From: Leptodesmis sichuanensis A121
Lineage (GTDB): Bacteria; Cyanobacteriota; Cyanobacteriia; Leptolyngbyales; Leptolyngbyaceae
DNA: 64,000 nucleotides
Reading direction: 5' to 3'
Assembly: GCF_021379005.1 (NCBI RefSeq)
Contig: NZ_CP075171.1
Coordinates: 4,340,001 to 4,404,000, forward strand
Positions 8,954 to 23,831 of this stretch are shown piece by piece. The notes under the pieces are model-generated. The model searched no databases. It had not been told where the DNA came from and was given only the letters and a program-made list of their open reading frames with translations. Position 1 is the first letter of the stretch. The number at the start of each line of letters is the position of its first letter. The position numbers were made by a program, and so were the translations under genes.

Positions 8954-9859
8954 ATGACAGCGATCGAGCGTCACACTCACTTCAAGAGCTATCCCCCCAA
9001 ATACGGCCTCAATGGTTGGCAACTGCCGCATGGTCACACTTCTCTCCCAGTTGCTATGGGAAATGGAAGCTTCCAGGGTAAGCATTTGCCAGCCGTTGAC
9101 TTGAGCCGCGAAAACCTTGCAGGCGTGGATCTGAGTGAGGCCAATTTAACGGATGCTAATTTGTCAGCGATTATTCTCAGTACGGCAAATTTGCGCGGAG
9201 CGATCCTGGTCAATGCTGATCTCAGCCATGCTCAACTGGTGAATACCAATCTGGTAGGAGCCAACCTGACCGGAGCGACGTGTGTAAATGCCAACCTGAT
9301 TGGAGCCGATTTGAAGGGAGCACGATTACGAGGCGCTGATTTACAGAACGCGAATTTAATTGGAACGGAACTACGCCAAACGGATTTACGCCATGCCGAC
9401 TTAACGGCAGCGGATCTGCAACGCACGGATCTCAGTGAAGCTATCCTCCTAGGCGCAGATCTGGGGCAGGCCAACCTCAGCGGTGCCAATCTCCACCGGG
9501 CCGAACTGAATGAAACCCATCTCTATCAAGCCAACTTACACCGATCGAATTTAACTGAGGCTCATTTGAACAGCGCTTATCTGTTTGCTGCCAATTTAAG
9601 CGAAGCCATCCTGACTGGAGCAGATTTGCGGTGGGCCAACCTCCGTAAAGCCAACTTAATCGGGGCAACCCTGCAATCCACCAATTTGCGCGGTGCTAAC
9701 TTAAGGGGGGCGAATTTCAGCTATGCCAACTTGCAGGCAGCGAATTTGCGTGGCGCTAACCTGAGCCAGGTTAATTTCACCGGGGCTGATCTGCGCGGAG
9801 CCAACTTAGAAGAGGCCAATGTCAGGGACGCACAGTTACACGCGGCCATTTTAGAGTAG
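8954..9859 (+). CDS. Pentapeptide-repeat protein
   Basis: Protein of 301 residues. Roughly residues 45-300 are continuous A(D/N)Lxx pentapeptides (for example ANLTDANLSA, GADLKGARLRGADLQ), which fold as a right-handed quadrilateral beta-helix. The family has many roles and no specific function can be read from the repeats. ATG 8954 is preferred over the TTG at 8918, which would add 12 residues. It follows ccmP by about 70 bases on the same strand, but a functional link is not implied. Confidence 0.85.
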   Translation: MTAIERHTHFKSYPPKYGLNGWQLPHGHTSLPVAMGNGSFQGKHLPAVDLSRENLAGVDLSEANLTDANLSAIILSTANLRGAILVNADLSHAQLVNTNLVGANLTGATCVNANLIGADLKGARLRGADLQNANLIGTELRQTDLRHADLTAADLQRTDLSEAILLGADLGQANLSGANLHRAELNETHLYQANLHRSNLTEAHLNSAYLFAANLSEAILTGADLRWANLRKANLIGATLQSTNLRGANLRGANFSYANLQAANLRGANLSQVNFTGADLRGANLEEANVRDAQLHAAILE

Positions 9860-9899
9860 GCCGTGCAATCGATACAGGTATTGCGCCTCGCGCCCTTTC

Positions 9900-11171
9900 T
9901 TAAATGGCCGATCGTACGGCAGGATTCACAAACAGGGCTTGAAACCCAGCTTGTCGTTCTGGTGCGGATTCGGGTGAGGTATCCCAAAGGCTTTCGTAAT
10001 AGAAGAAAGCCACGCCCAAACCCCGATCGCGAGCGGCCTGCGTTTGAGCTTGAATCAGAGACATGGAAACAGGTTTATTGCGAAGTCCAGTGAGAATGCC
10101 GATTCCAGTAGGAATTTTTTGTTGAGCTTCTTGAATTTCAGGACGCACAATTTGCTCCTGAAAACTTTCTAAATTGGGACGATACACTTGCACCACTAAC
10201 TCATCCACAATATTTTTGCGTAGCCATCCCAACCAGTCTTGCAAATGCATTTTGTAAGCAAAGTCGTAGTAGTTAGGGGATAGGGAGAAGATGGCTTTTG
10301 GTTTTTTGGCTTTCACCGCTTGATTTAACTGCACCATGAAAGCAGTGATTTTATTGGCTCGCCAGCGCATCCAGGCTTGATCCAGGGGATTTGGTGGAGG
10401 AGCTTTTTTCGTTTCCCTGGTATAAAGTGCGATCGTGTAGGGATCGTAGCCAAAGTCGTTAGGCAGGCTGGTGTGATCATCAAACTGAATGCCATCTACA
10501 TCGTATTGAGTCACAATTTCCAGCACCAGATCGGTGATAAATTTCTGCACTTCTGGCCGGAAGGGATTCAACCACACCACCTCTCCGGCATCACTGATGG
10601 AAGTTTGGCTGCCATCCCGTCTTTGAGTTAACCAGGCGGCTCGCTGGGTTGCCAGTTCTGAGGACGGGGGAGCCATGAAGCCAAATTCAAACCAGGGAAT
10701 CACCAGTAACCCCTGAGCATGGGCCTGAGTGATCAAATCAGCCAGCATATCCTGCCCTTCATAGCCCTTGTAAACAAAGGGTTGAATCCCGGACTGTTGC
10801 GTCACGGTACTGGGATACAGGGCGTAACCTGCATTCCAGACCACTGGATAGATGGTATTAAAGTTGAGTTGCTTGAGCTGATTAATAGCTCCCTGCATTT
10901 TGGTGCGATCGCGCAGAATATCCAGATCATTGCTGGTCATCCACACACCGCGAATTTCTTGTTGAGATGGGGGGGATTGGGCGATCGCCACTGACCCATG
11001 ATCGGCTTCAGGAATAAAGATATGCAGCAGCAGAGGGAGCGCGAAGGCCAGTAGGAACAATATTGGTAGTACAGGCCGCAAGGATCGGAGGATGAACCGC
11101 CGCATCAGTAGCCGCATCGATAACAGTGACCGCAAGTTAGGGGACATGGGCAATGAAATTGAGCGCATCAA
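9900..11171 (-). CDS. Glycoside hydrolase-like protein of the GHL10/YngK (DUF187) family, secreted
   Basis: Protein of 423 residues with an N-terminal hydrophobic segment (VLPILFLLAFALPLLLHIF, about 34-52) acting as signal peptide or anchor. A TIM-barrel-like GHL10 domain begins at EIRGVWMTSNDLDIL and includes YPVVWNAGYALYPS, WFEFGF, DGIQFDDH and FSLSPNYYDFAY; the acidic pair in DGIQFDDH matches the family's putative catalytic region. The natural substrate of cyanobacterial members is not established, but cell-wall or extracellular polysaccharide is likely. Several in-frame methionines precede the hydrophobic segment, so the exact start is uncertain. It is convergent with the pentapeptide gene. 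Confidence 0.8.
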   Translation of the reverse strand: MMRSISLPMSPNLRSLLSMRLLMRRFILRSLRPVLPILFLLAFALPLLLHIFIPEADHGSVAIAQSPPSQQEIRGVWMTSNDLDILRDRTKMQGAINQLKQLNFNTIYPVVWNAGYALYPSTVTQQSGIQPFVYKGYEGQDMLADLITQAHAQGLLVIPWFEFGFMAPPSSELATQRAAWLTQRRDGSQTSISDAGEVVWLNPFRPEVQKFITDLVLEIVTQYDVDGIQFDDHTSLPNDFGYDPYTIALYTRETKKAPPPNPLDQAWMRWRANKITAFMVQLNQAVKAKKPKAIFSLSPNYYDFAYKMHLQDWLGWLRKNIVDELVVQVYRPNLESFQEQIVRPEIQEAQQKIPTGIGILTGLRNKPVSMSLIQAQTQAARDRGLGVAFFYYESLWDTSPESAPERQAGFQALFVNPAVRSAI

Positions 11172-11350
11172 AACACGTCGCCCTACTTTAACCGACCTTC
11201 GTGAAATTGATCCCTCCCCCTGCCAGCAAAATAATCTGAAATTGAGCCAGAAGTAGATGCTGTCGAAGGTGTGATCACCTGACTAAATTCTTGCGGCTGG
11301 TGCGATCGTGTAACAACGGTATTACGTAGAGAGATTCCGCCGAAGTGTCT

Positions 11351-12679
11351 CTACAAATTTGAACCACTTAATCGTTGATAAACCGTGGCTAAGCCATCAG
11401 CATCCCCAACATTACCGGGAAATAGGACTACAGGCAGATCCGGAAATTGAGGATGATCGGCAGGAGTGCGTACCATTGACACACCAGGTAACACCTGACC
11501 GAGCAGGCGAGCAGTTCTCAGGGCCAATCCAGTGCTGAGGGTGTCGTTGGAGGTAATGCCACCTTTACTAATTAAAAAGCCAATGTCAGATGGAAGCTGT
11601 CGCAGGATATCCATCAACAGGCCCGACACAGCTTCGCCAAAATCTAAACGGGTTTGTACATCATCGAAAGTCAGTTCCTGCCGACTGGTGTAAATGACAG
11701 GAGTTTTGCCAGCCGCATGAATCTGGTTCACTTGCTCTGTAATCTCAGCCAGTAGCGTGCGACGAGGATTGGTAGAGGGATCTAATAAACGGGCAACCTC
11801 TACCTCCAGACCGACAATGCCGGGTTGCTGTAACAGGGCTGCTAATTGTTCTGTAGTTTTTTTCACATGGGAACCAACAATGACGGCTCCTGGTTTGCCC
11901 TCTCGCACATATTGAGCCATCGCTTCTGGCGCGATCGGTTGGGCAGGAAGTGCAGCTAGGGCTGTTAGTAGACTGGCGGCACTCCGAAATAAAAACCGTT
12001 TGCCTGCAGAGGCAGCCGCCAGTACATCGATCGCAAAATTGTTCAGGTCATCCTGGGTTTCTGCATCGACAACGCAGCACTGGTTGTCATGCAGGTGCAT
12101 CAGGCGATCGCGCACACCCTGACGAATATCGGCTAACAGAAACCGTTCTACCTGATTGGCTTTAATTCGTCCCTGAGTTTTTTCCTCTACATAATCAGGC
12201 AGATAACTATGCTGGTAGCCGAACACAGAATCCCTGGCAAATTCAGTTTCATGAACAGGAGTATCGACTCCATTCACCTTTAAATAATGCACACTCTCTC
12301 GCGTGGTGCGTCCCCCTTCAAAAAAGGCTGGAGTCAGAAAATGAGCATCAAACGGGCCAAGCTCTTCCGCAATTACATCCGTTTCAATTGGATAATGGCC
12401 GCGCAACGTGGAATCCGATCGACTGACAACCAGAAAATCTTGAATGTGTTCTAGGGCGATCGCCTCCTTCAAGTTATGGCAAACCTCCCGGGTTACGACT
12501 GCCGCTTTATCTGGAGTCAGTGCCCGTGTATTCGTTAACACAAAGAAGATAGGAGCGTCATCGATCAGCCCGATCCGCAACGTTTCCACATCCCATTGCA
12601 TCAACAACAGGCAACCATGAACAGTTTGGGATCCAGTCGGGTCATCATCCAGAACAATAATCTTGGGCTTGCTGGTCAT
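11351..12679 (-). CDS. Four-carbon acid sugar kinase family protein (DUF1537)
   Basis: Protein of 442 residues. The N-terminal domain begins IIVLDDDPTGSQTVHG, the signature DDDPTG of the OtnK/DtnK-type kinases. It continues with VVSRSDSTLRGHYPIE, which contains the conserved SDSTLRGH substrate motif. The C-terminal nucleotide-binding domain carries ISKGGITSNDTLSTGL and LFPGNVGDADGL. Family members phosphorylate four-carbon acid sugars such as erythronate or threonate. The usual partner dehydrogenase and aldolase genes are not adjacent, so the substrate here is unknown. Confidence 0.85.
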   Translation of the reverse strand: MTSKPKIIVLDDDPTGSQTVHGCLLLMQWDVETLRIGLIDDAPIFFVLTNTRALTPDKAAVVTREVCHNLKEAIALEHIQDFLVVSRSDSTLRGHYPIETDVIAEELGPFDAHFLTPAFFEGGRTTRESVHYLKVNGVDTPVHETEFARDSVFGYQHSYLPDYVEEKTQGRIKANQVERFLLADIRQGVRDRLMHLHDNQCCVVDAETQDDLNNFAIDVLAAASAGKRFLFRSAASLLTALAALPAQPIAPEAMAQYVREGKPGAVIVGSHVKKTTEQLAALLQQPGIVGLEVEVARLLDPSTNPRRTLLAEITEQVNQIHAAGKTPVIYTSRQELTFDDVQTRLDFGEAVSGLLMDILRQLPSDIGFLISKGGITSNDTLSTGLALRTARLLGQVLPGVSMVRTPADHPQFPDLPVVLFPGNVGDADGLATVYQRLSGSNL

Positions 12680-13175
12680 GTCTTTTTGCCAAAACCTCCG
12701 AGTTTCCTAAGGCTATTATTGAGCCAGCCAGCCACTTTCTCCGCTTTTAATTTGCAACGTTGGCTCCAAATGCTAAGAAGGTTCCATCTAATTGGTATAT
12801 TTGAACTCCTTGCCTAATGGCTCAACCAACAATATTCCGGACAAGCAATTCTTGCTTTACCAAATCTCTGCTGACTCCAGAATCTGACAACTATTACTGG
12901 GTGATTCACTACTGGGTGATTCACGCCTGAAATGAAGCGATCGCGGTGTTCTGCGATCGCTTCATTAATTCCTTCTCCAGAAAATATAAGCCTTAGGCTC
13001 CTGAACTAGCGCAAGAATGAACTAGCGCAAGAAATTTTTGCAAAAATTGTTTTTTGTGGTGCTGAGTCTACCTCTGCTATTTCGATCGCTGTTCAATTGC
13101 TGAAATCCTATATAGCTAAAAGCCTTATTTGATAGGGATATTAGGACAATCTCAAAACTTTTTCAGTCAAAGATG
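12680..13175. other. Intergenic region upstream of the rRNA promoter
   Basis: No credible gene. It holds a direct repeat of ACTGGGTGATTCAC near 12896-12926 and a perfect 14 bp inverted repeat with an 8-base loop at 12931-12966, each arm containing GCGATCGC (HIP1). A tandem GAACTAGCGCAAGAA motif lies at 13000-13033. Part of this is probably the upstream activating or spacer region of the rrn operon. Confidence 0.5.
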
Positions 13176-13204
13176 TTGACAGGAGTAGAGGAGTTCGTTA
13201 GATT
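13176..13204 (+). promoter_or_regulatory. rRNA operon promoter (sigma-70 type)
   Basis: TTGACA at 13176-13181 matches the -35 consensus exactly. TAGATT at 13199-13204 follows after a 17-base spacer. Transcription would start near 13211, about 190 bases before the mature 16S rRNA. Confidence 0.6.
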
Positions 13205-13318
13205 AGTAAAGCGCGGTGAGGGAAGCCAAGTGAAAGCGGCGACCGAGCCGAGGCCGGAACCTAGATAAATTAATAGTTTGAAAGCCAGAATAGCACTAAA
13301 ACCCTGTCAAGGAAATAG

Positions 13319-13339
13319 GACTTAAGGAAAACTTAAGTC
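13319..13339 (+). other. Hairpin in the 16S rRNA leader
   Basis: GACTTAAG/CTTAAGTC perfect 8 bp stem with a 5-base loop, in the transcribed leader. Possibly an antitermination or processing structure. Confidence 0.35.
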
Positions 13340-13401
13340 AGTTAAAACGAAGCCAGGGATTTGTCGATGAGACGAGTTCTTGGTGCCAAATCAAATTCAA
13401 C

Positions 13402-14892
<1,491 letters not shown>

Positions 14893-15009
14893 TAGGGAGA
14901 CCTGCCACTCTGACCTGAAAGCTAATGAGTAAATAGGGACAGAGCTGGTCAACCCAAGGTCGGTCAGGGAATTAGCGCAGGCTTTCAAACTAATCTAGGT
15001 TTGGTTCAT

Positions 15010-15083
<74 letters not shown>

Positions 15084-15173
15084 CCTTGACAGGAGTTGTG
15101 GGTTAACAGTTTTGAGCACTGAATTATTGGTTGATTCGAAGTTCAGAACTTAAAATTCAGAACTCTTGTGCAT

Positions 15174-15246
15174 GGGGGTTTAGCTCAGTTGGTAGAGCGC
15201 CTGCTTTGCAAGCAGGATGTCAGCAGTTCGAGTCTGCTAACCTCCA
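15174..15246 (+). tRNA. tRNA-Ala (TGC)
   Basis: 73 bases with anticodon TGC at 15207-15209. The acceptor GGGGGTT pairs with AACCTCC (one G-U pair), and the D arm has AGCTCAGTTGGTAGAGC. The order Ile then Ala in the spacer is the usual cyanobacterial arrangement. Confidence 0.96.
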
Positions 15247-15281
15247 GTGGCTATAGAAAGCCAAGCCAGCGATGGAATGGT

Positions 15282-15354
15282 CAGCACCTTATCTAGTTGG
15301 TCTAGAAAGGCTGCTGGGATTAATTCCAGCGAGAGGACCTTGAAAACTGCATAG
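15282..15354 (+). other. box B-like hairpin and box A in the 16S-23S spacer
   Basis: CAGCACCTT (15282-15290) pairs imperfectly with AAGGCTGCTG (15307-15316), the typical spacer box B stem. GACCTTGAAAACTGCATAG (about 15336-15354) matches the conserved box A region before cyanobacterial 23S genes. Confidence 0.5.
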
Positions 15355-15374
15355 CGAGAAGTCAGGTAGAAGAC

Positions 15375-15412
15375 TAGGGAATAGGGAGTAGAGAATAGGG
15401 AATAGGAAATAG
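15375..15412. repeat. Heptanucleotide-type repeats in the 16S-23S spacer
   Basis: Irregular tandem GGGAATA/GGGAGTA/GAGAATA units, a short tandemly repeated repetitive (STRR) sequence of the kind known in cyanobacteria. Confidence 0.6.
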
Positions 15413-15476
15413 TCCTAAGCGCTATCCTGCTAACCCGACAACCTAGTAAGACACAGACACCAATGAAATTTTTAGT

Positions 15477-18354
<2,878 letters not shown>

Positions 18355-18488
18355 CACAATCATCGGTGTAATTGACAACTTGCTATGCAGCCTTCAAGGT
18401 TTTACCAAAGTTCAGTTTTGAGCTTTAAGTTCTAAGTTAATAGCTTCACTTAAAACTGACCACTTAAAACTAAAAACTCCAGAGTCTT

Positions 18489-18606
18489 TCCTGGTGTCTA
18501 TGGCGGTGTGGAACCACGCTCATCCATCCCGAACTGAGTGGTGAAACGCATCTGCGGCGAAGATAGTTGGACGGCAGCGTCCCGCAAAAATAGCTCGATG
18601 CCAGGG
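18489..18606 (+). rRNA. rrf: 5S ribosomal RNA
   Basis: About 118 bases. TCCTGGTGTCTATGGCGG at the start pairs with GCCAGGG at the end, with CCATCCCGAACT in loop B/C and the AAATAGCTCGATGCCAGG tail typical of cyanobacterial 5S. Confidence 0.93.
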
Positions 18607-18615
18607 TGACTATTG

Positions 18616-18658
18616 AATAGCCTCCTTAAGTAATTAATTACTTAAGGAGGCTATTTTT
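18616..18658 (+). terminator. rrn operon terminator (perfect 40 bp palindrome)
   Basis: Bases 18616-18635 are the exact reverse complement of 18636-18655, giving a 20 bp palindrome arm with no loop bases specified, followed by TTT. It stands about 10 bases after 5S. As RNA it would form a long GC-bearing stem and a U-run. Confidence 0.8.
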
Positions 18659-18847
18659 ACTGTTTTTTACTTTTTCTCCCTGTTGGCCGAGGACTATGTC
18701 TAAGTCCAGAACCGTCCTTGGTTTAGAATCCTGTGAATGGGCTACCTGCTTTCTTCTGAGCTTTATTTTCTTCAGGTGGGCACTCTGAGAGCGAGATCAC
18801 AAAGCGTCTGCATCGGTAGGCGTTCATAGGGCACTACCTTTCAGAGT

Positions 18848-21712
18848 ATGGTTTACGAAGTAGTCGATCATTTGCTGATTCGAGATATGCAGGTGGGGGT
18901 TCTGCTATTTGACACCGAGGCGACTGTTTTGGTGGCTAATCAAGCTGCTCTTGATCTGCTTTATCTCAGCAGCAAAGAGGAATTATGCAGGGCCTCTTTA
19001 CCCAACCATCTGCACTTTTGGCAGGAGAATGGTAAGCCCTACGAAAAGGCTGAATTACCAATTCAGTCCGTCATTACTCTCGGTCAACCGCTTCAAGACC
19101 TTGTGTTAGGCGTTCAGTCTGATACCCATCCAGAGTGCCGCTGGTTGCTGGTGAATATTAATCCTCAACTGACACCGAAAGGGGCGGTAAAACGAGTTGT
19201 TTGCACGCTGAGTGACATTACGCGCCAGAAGCAGGCAGAAGCCGCTTTGCTGCAAAGTAAGAGTCAGTATCAAACCCTGGCTAATAATGTGCCTGGAATG
19301 ATCTATCAACTGGTATTCCGACCGGGCAAGGGATTTAAGTTTTCTTACATCAGTCCCGGTAGCCGTGAGATTTTTGGACTGGAACCCAGTGATCTACGGC
19401 AAAGCCGCGATCTGCTCTGGTTTCTGACCTATCCTGAGGATCTGAAAGGCTTAAAGCGATCGATCATTCGATCGGCTAAGCAACTGTCTCCCTTTGAGCA
19501 CACCTGGCGAACGATCGCGGGAGGCCAGTTGAGATGGGTGAGTGCGGTTTCTCGTCCTGAACTGCAATCGGATGGCAGTATCATCTGGGATGGTTTGCTG
19601 ACCGATATTACAGAACAACGGCTAGCCGAGGAACATCTGCGAAAAAGTGCTGAACGGGAACGCACGATCGCCCGGATTATTCAGCGGATGCGGCAAACCC
19701 TGAAACTAGAACGCATCTTTAGCGCCACAACGGAAGAATTACGAGATGCCTTGCAGTGCGATCGCGTAGTGATCTACCGTTTGACGACCAACCCCCAAGA
19801 GCAAATCGTAGCTGAGGCGGTGGGCGAGGGCTGGAATTCTGCACTGAAACTGGCTACGGACGAGGTAAGAGAACACTTACCCCTGCATGGCCTGGAAACT
19901 CAGGACAGTGTAGATACGCTGGGAATCAGTTATTGTCGCATTGCCGATATTTACCAGGCCAATTTGCAACCGGACTATGTTAGCTACCTGGAGCAACTGC
20001 AGGCCAGGGCTTATCTGAGCGTACCGATCTTTTCCGGCCATCAACTTTGGGGTTCGCTGGTGGCTTACCACAATGTGGCTCCTCGTGACTGGGATACGGC
20101 AGAAACCAAAATTGTGCTGCAAGTTGGAGGACAATTAGGTGTAGCTGTGCAGCAAGCTGAGCTGTTGGAACGGACTCAACGACAGGCGGCTGAACTCCGA
20201 GAGGCGAAAGAAATTGCGGATGCGGCTAACCGGGCGAAAAGCGAATTTCTGGCCAACATGAGCCATGAATTACGTACGCCGCTGAATGCGATTCTGGGTT
20301 TCACCCAATTGATGCACCGCGATCGCTCTCTCACCCGCGAACACCAGGAATACATTGAAATCATTAGCCGGAGTGGAGAACATCTGTTGGCATTAATCAA
20401 TAACGTGCTGGAGATGTCCAAGATTGAGGCTGGACGAGTCATTTTGAACGAGGGGAATGTCGATCTTGCTCGCCTGCTGGATAATCTGGAGGCGATGTTG
20501 CAATTGCGGGCGCAATCCAAAAGATTATCGCTTGTGGTTGAGCGTTCACCAGCCTTACCGCGATATATCCGAACAGATGAAGGTAAGCTAAATCAAGTTC
20601 TCATTAATCTTCTGAGTAATGCCATCAAATTTACTCAACAGGGTCGAGTGACATTAAGAGTCAACGTAGCAGACCCTTGGCAGTTGCATCTTTTGCCGGA
20701 TACCACAACCCTTTACTTTGAGGTAGAAGACACAGGATCTGGAATTCTTCCCGAAGAGATTGCCCACTTATTTGAGGCATTTAGCCAAACTGAAATAGGT
20801 TTGAAAGCCACTGAAGGGACGGGGTTGGGATTAGCCATCAGTCAAAAATTTGTCCAGTTGATGGGGGGGCAAATTAGCGTCGATAGTCGAATTGGTCGGG
20901 GCAGCACCTTTGCCTTCACCATTCAGGTCACAGTTGTTGCAGAAGCCCCTGTAGAACAGCCTGCTGCGATCGTCGAGAAAGTGATTGGGTTGGCTAACGA
21001 TCAGCCGCCTTGCCGAATTTTAATCGCCGATGACGATCCTACCAATCGCTTACTGTTGAATAAGCTGTTGAAAAGGCTGAACTTTGAAGTGAGAGAGGCG
21101 AAAAATGGCCAGGAGGCGATTGCTCAATGGCAAGCCTGGAATCCTCACTTAATTTGGATGGATATGCAAATGCCAGAGATGGATGGATACGAGGCCACAC
21201 GACAGATTCGAGAACAGGAGGCATTGGTCAATGGATGGCACGAGGCACCAGCCAATCAATCGACAAATGACAAACGGCCCATGACCAAAATTATTGCCCT
21301 CACCGCTAGTGCTTTTGAGGAGCAGCGACAGAAGATTCTGGCTGCTGGATGCGATGATTTTGTCCGCAAACCTTTTAAGAAAGAGGAAGTGTTACAGAAA
21401 ATTGCTGAACATTTAGAGGTGCAATACCGCTATGAAGATAGCCCTACCTCAAGTCTGGTGCCGAATCTGGTGCACTCTGAATCCTTAGCCTACCCCCTTG
21501 TGCCGGATAGCGTATGCGTGATGCCTGTGGATTGGCTACAAAAGTTGCATGCTGCTGCTGCGCAGGGAAGTGATACGATGCTACTCCGCTTGATTGCCCA
21601 AATTCCACCCCAGCACGTCCTACTAGCTCAGACTTTGACCCAACTGGTCAATCAATTTCGGTTTGATCAAATCATGGAACTGACTCAATCCTGTCCCGGT
21701 TCTGTCCAATAG
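18848..21712 (+). CDS. Hybrid sensor histidine kinase (PAS-PAS-GAF-HisKA-HATPase-REC)
   Basis: Cytoplasmic hybrid kinase of 954 residues with no membrane segment. Order: PAS about 10-125, PAS/PAC about 140-260, phytochrome-like GAF about 285-440, a short coiled coil, HisKA with phospho-acceptor His473 in [10 protein letters not shown], HATPase with [10 protein letters not shown] and TGLGLAIS, and REC with acceptor Asp772 in [12 protein letters not shown]. The GAF domain resembles cyanobacteriochrome domains, but the position that normally carries the bilin-binding Cys reads [11 protein letters not shown], so a bilin is unlikely to be bound covalently. The last 60 residues form a helical tail ([26 protein letters not shown]) shared with the kinase at 35982-40118. 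It is followed 17 bases later by a REC-GGDEF-EAL gene, likely its output partner. Confidence 0.88.
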   Translation: MVYEVVDHLLIRDMQVGVLLFDTEATVLVANQAALDLLYLSSKEELCRASLPNHLHFWQENGKPYEKAELPIQSVITLGQPLQDLVLGVQSDTHPECRWLLVNINPQLTPKGAVKRVVCTLSDITRQKQAEAALLQSKSQYQTLANNVPGMIYQLVFRPGKGFKFSYISPGSREIFGLEPSDLRQSRDLLWFLTYPEDLKGLKRSIIRSAKQLSPFEHTWRTIAGGQLRWVSAVSRPELQSDGSIIWDGLLTDITEQRLAEEHLRKSAERERTIARIIQRMRQTLKLERIFSATTEELRDALQCDRVVIYRLTTNPQEQIVAEAVGEGWNSALKLATDEVREHLPLHGLETQDSVDTLGISYCRIADIYQANLQPDYVSYLEQLQARAYLSVPIFSGHQLWGSLVAYHNVAPRDWDTAETKIVLQVGGQLGVAVQQAELLERTQRQAAELREAKEIADAANRAKSEFLANMSHELRTPLNAILGFTQLMHRDRSLTREHQEYIEIISRSGEHLLALINNVLEMSKIEAGRVILNEGNVDLARLLDNLEAMLQLRAQSKRLSLVVERSPALPRYIRTDEGKLNQVLINLLSNAIKFTQQGRVTLRVNVADPWQLHLLPDTTTLYFEVEDTGSGILPEEIAHLFEAFSQTEIGLKATEGTGLGLAISQKFVQLMGGQISVDSRIGRGSTFAFTIQVTVVAEAPVEQPAAIVEKVIGLANDQPPCRILIADDDPTNRLLLNKLLKRLNFEVREAKNGQEAIAQWQAWNPHLIWMDMQMPEMDGYEATRQIREQEALVNGWHEAPANQSTNDKRPMTKIIALTASAFEEQRQKILAAGCDDFVRKPFKKEEVLQKIAEHLEVQYRYEDSPTSSLVPNLVHSESLAYPLVPDSVCVMPVDWLQKLHAAAAQGSDTMLLRLIAQIPPQHVLLAQTLTQLVNQFRFDQIMELTQSCPGSVQ

Positions 21713-21728
21713 TTGATGACAGTGCAAT

Positions 21729-23522
21729 ATGAATCATCAGGTTGGCATTGATAGCATTGATATTTTGATTGTGGATGATACGCCAGAGAATCTGCGATTG
21801 CTCTCTATCATGCTATCCAAACAGGGATATCAGGTGCGGAAAGCGATTAATGGGCAGATGGCGCTGACGGCCGTTCAGGCTTTAAAGCCGGATTTGATTC
21901 TGCTCGATATTATGATGCCAGAGCTAGATGGTTATGAAGTTTGCAGACGACTGAAGACTAACCCTGAAACTGCAGATATTCCTGTGGTTTTTCTGAGTAC
22001 GTTAGACGATCCTTTTGATAAAGTACAGGCGTTTAGAGTGGGCGGAGCGGATTACATCACCAAGCCTTTCCAACTTGAAGAGGTTCTGGCTAGAGCGCAA
22101 CACCAGTTATCTCTACAGGTGGCGACTCGGCAACTGCGTCAACTCAATGCCTGTTTAGAACAACGTATTCAAGAACGTACCCAGGATTTGGAGATTGCCA
22201 ATGCTCAGTTAACAAAGCTGGCACTCCAGGATTCGCTCACTGGCTTGGCTAATCGGATTGCGCTCTTAAAGCGACTGGAACAGGCATTAGAGAGGGCTAA
22301 AGAAGATGGGGCGTACCAGTTTGCCTTGCTGTTTCTGGACTGCGATCGCTTCAAGATTGTCAATGATTCCCTGGGGCACGAAGTTGGAGATGCCTTGCTG
22401 ATTAGCATTGCTCACCGTCTGGAACAGATCCTGAAACCGGGGGATGTATTGGCCCGCTTGGGAGGAGATGAGTTTGCCATTTTTTTAGACCAGATTGAGG
22501 GAATTTGGACTGCCACTCAGATGGCGGAATACATCCTGCACCAGATTGCCGATCCATTTTGTTTGCCAGAACAGATGGTCTTTATCAACGCCAGCATTGG
22601 TATTGTGCTGGGAGATGCTCAGTATGAAAAGCCAGAACATCTGTTGCGAGATGCGGATACAGCCATGTACCACGCGAAGGCATCTGGCAAAGCCCAGTAC
22701 CGGATTTTTGATGCCACGATGTACAGAACAGCACTCCGTCGTCTGCAGCTGGAAATGGAATTGCGACAGGCGATCGCAGAGCGTCAATTTATCCTCCACT
22801 ATCAACCGATTGTCGATCTGCGAACCGGAGCTATTGCTGGCCTGGAGGCACTTGTGCGCTGGAACCACCCCACTCGTCTGATTTCTCCAGCAGAATTCAT
22901 TGGAGTGGCCGAAGAAACCGGATTGATCAACGAGATCGGCACCCTGGTTTTACGAGAAGCCTGTCATCAACTGCGGACCTGGCAAAAACAAGGATTAGTA
23001 GAGCCCCATTTGAGTGTGAGCGTGAACTTATCTGCTTATCAGTTTGCTCAACCCGAGCTGATGGAGCAAATTTTGCAAATTCTGGCTGAAACTGAGTTGG
23101 AGCCGCATTGCCTGAAACTGGAACTCACAGAGAGTGCCATTATGCAAAATGCAGATTCCGCGACTCAGATTCTGCGGGATTTAAGGCAGCACCAGATTCA
23201 ACTCAGTATGGATGATTTTGGCACAGGGTATTCTTCCCTCAGCTACCTGCGTTCCTTTCCCATGGATTACCTCAAAATCGATCGCTCTTTTGTCCAGGGA
23301 TTAGATAAAACGGTGAAGGAACTCAATTTAGTGGCGGTCATTGTTGCGATCGCTCAAACGATGGAGATGAAAGTAATCGCAGAGGGGATTGAAACCCCTG
23401 ACCAACTTGCCCAGCTGCGATCGCTCAACTGCGACTTTGGCCAGGGCTACCTCTTCTCCAAACCCCTCCCAGCCCATCAAATTATTGACCTGCTGAGAAT
23501 TGAGAGTGAAAAGTCTGGTTGA
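21729..23522 (+). CDS. Response regulator REC-GGDEF-EAL (cyclic di-GMP turnover)
   Basis: Protein of 597 residues. A receiver domain with phospho-acceptor Asp60 ([13 protein letters not shown]) is followed by a coiled linker, a GGDEF diguanylate cyclase domain with an intact GGDEF at 245-249, and an EAL phosphodiesterase domain with EAL at 373-375, DDFGTGYSS and AEGIET. Both catalytic signatures look complete, so activity could go either way depending on phosphorylation. It lies 17 bases downstream of a hybrid kinase on the same strand and probably forms a two-gene signalling operon. The last two codons and stop (TCT GGT TGA) run into the left end of a MITE, so the stop codon is supplied by the element. 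Confidence 0.9.
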   Translation: MNHQVGIDSIDILIVDDTPENLRLLSIMLSKQGYQVRKAINGQMALTAVQALKPDLILLDIMMPELDGYEVCRRLKTNPETADIPVVFLSTLDDPFDKVQAFRVGGADYITKPFQLEEVLARAQHQLSLQVATRQLRQLNACLEQRIQERTQDLEIANAQLTKLALQDSLTGLANRIALLKRLEQALERAKEDGAYQFALLFLDCDRFKIVNDSLGHEVGDALLISIAHRLEQILKPGDVLARLGGDEFAIFLDQIEGIWTATQMAEYILHQIADPFCLPEQMVFINASIGIVLGDAQYEKPEHLLRDADTAMYHAKASGKAQYRIFDATMYRTALRRLQLEMELRQAIAERQFILHYQPIVDLRTGAIAGLEALVRWNHPTRLISPAEFIGVAEETGLINEIGTLVLREACHQLRTWQKQGLVEPHLSVSVNLSAYQFAQPELMEQILQILAETELEPHCLKLELTESAIMQNADSATQILRDLRQHQIQLSMDDFGTGYSSLSYLRSFPMDYLKIDRSFVQGLDKTVKELNLVAVIVAIAQTMEMKVIAEGIETPDQLAQLRSLNCDFGQGYLFSKPLPAHQIIDLLRIESEKSG

Positions 23523-23713
23523 CTGACAAATCTCCTGAACACCTGCTGCATCACCAGGAAATCAATTTCCTGGCTCATAGCCAAAGTCCTCTAAAGATGA
23601 CTGGACAAGAGTTTCAGTCCATTTGATGGACTTGCGCTGTTAGCCCAAAATTTATTTTAGGGCGGGTTGACAACAGAAACATGAGCCTTTCGGAACTTTT
23701 GTCAGTCAATCAG
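23515..23713 (+). mobile_element. MITE copy 2
   Basis: Same element and orientation as 4205-4404: left end CTGGTTGACTGACAAA, right end ending TTTTGTCAGTCAATCAG. It has scattered substitutions and short indels, and the paired stems are largely kept (for example AGTCCAT/ATGGACT with a loop one base shorter). No 9 bp target duplication is visible here (GTGAAAAGT versus GATGGCGAT), so it is older or was rearranged. It overlaps the last 8 bases of the GGDEF-EAL gene. Confidence 0.8.
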
Positions 23714-23831
23714 GATGGCGATCCATGCATCTGCTCTTCACTCCCTCCCATCTCCCTCCTGAGACTGGATATTTTTTGCTTTGAAGTTGAAATAATAGGG
23801 AGAAACGACTTTTAATCAGGAAGGCAGTTCC

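Noticed and set aside
12596-12817. 73-codon plus-strand frame at the 5' end of the DUF1537 kinase
   Set aside because: It overlaps the real gene on the other strand; no ribosome binding site or family match.
18848-21712. Phytochrome or cyanobacteriochrome photoreceptor
   Set aside because: The GAF domain resembles them, but the chromophore cysteine position is not Cys.
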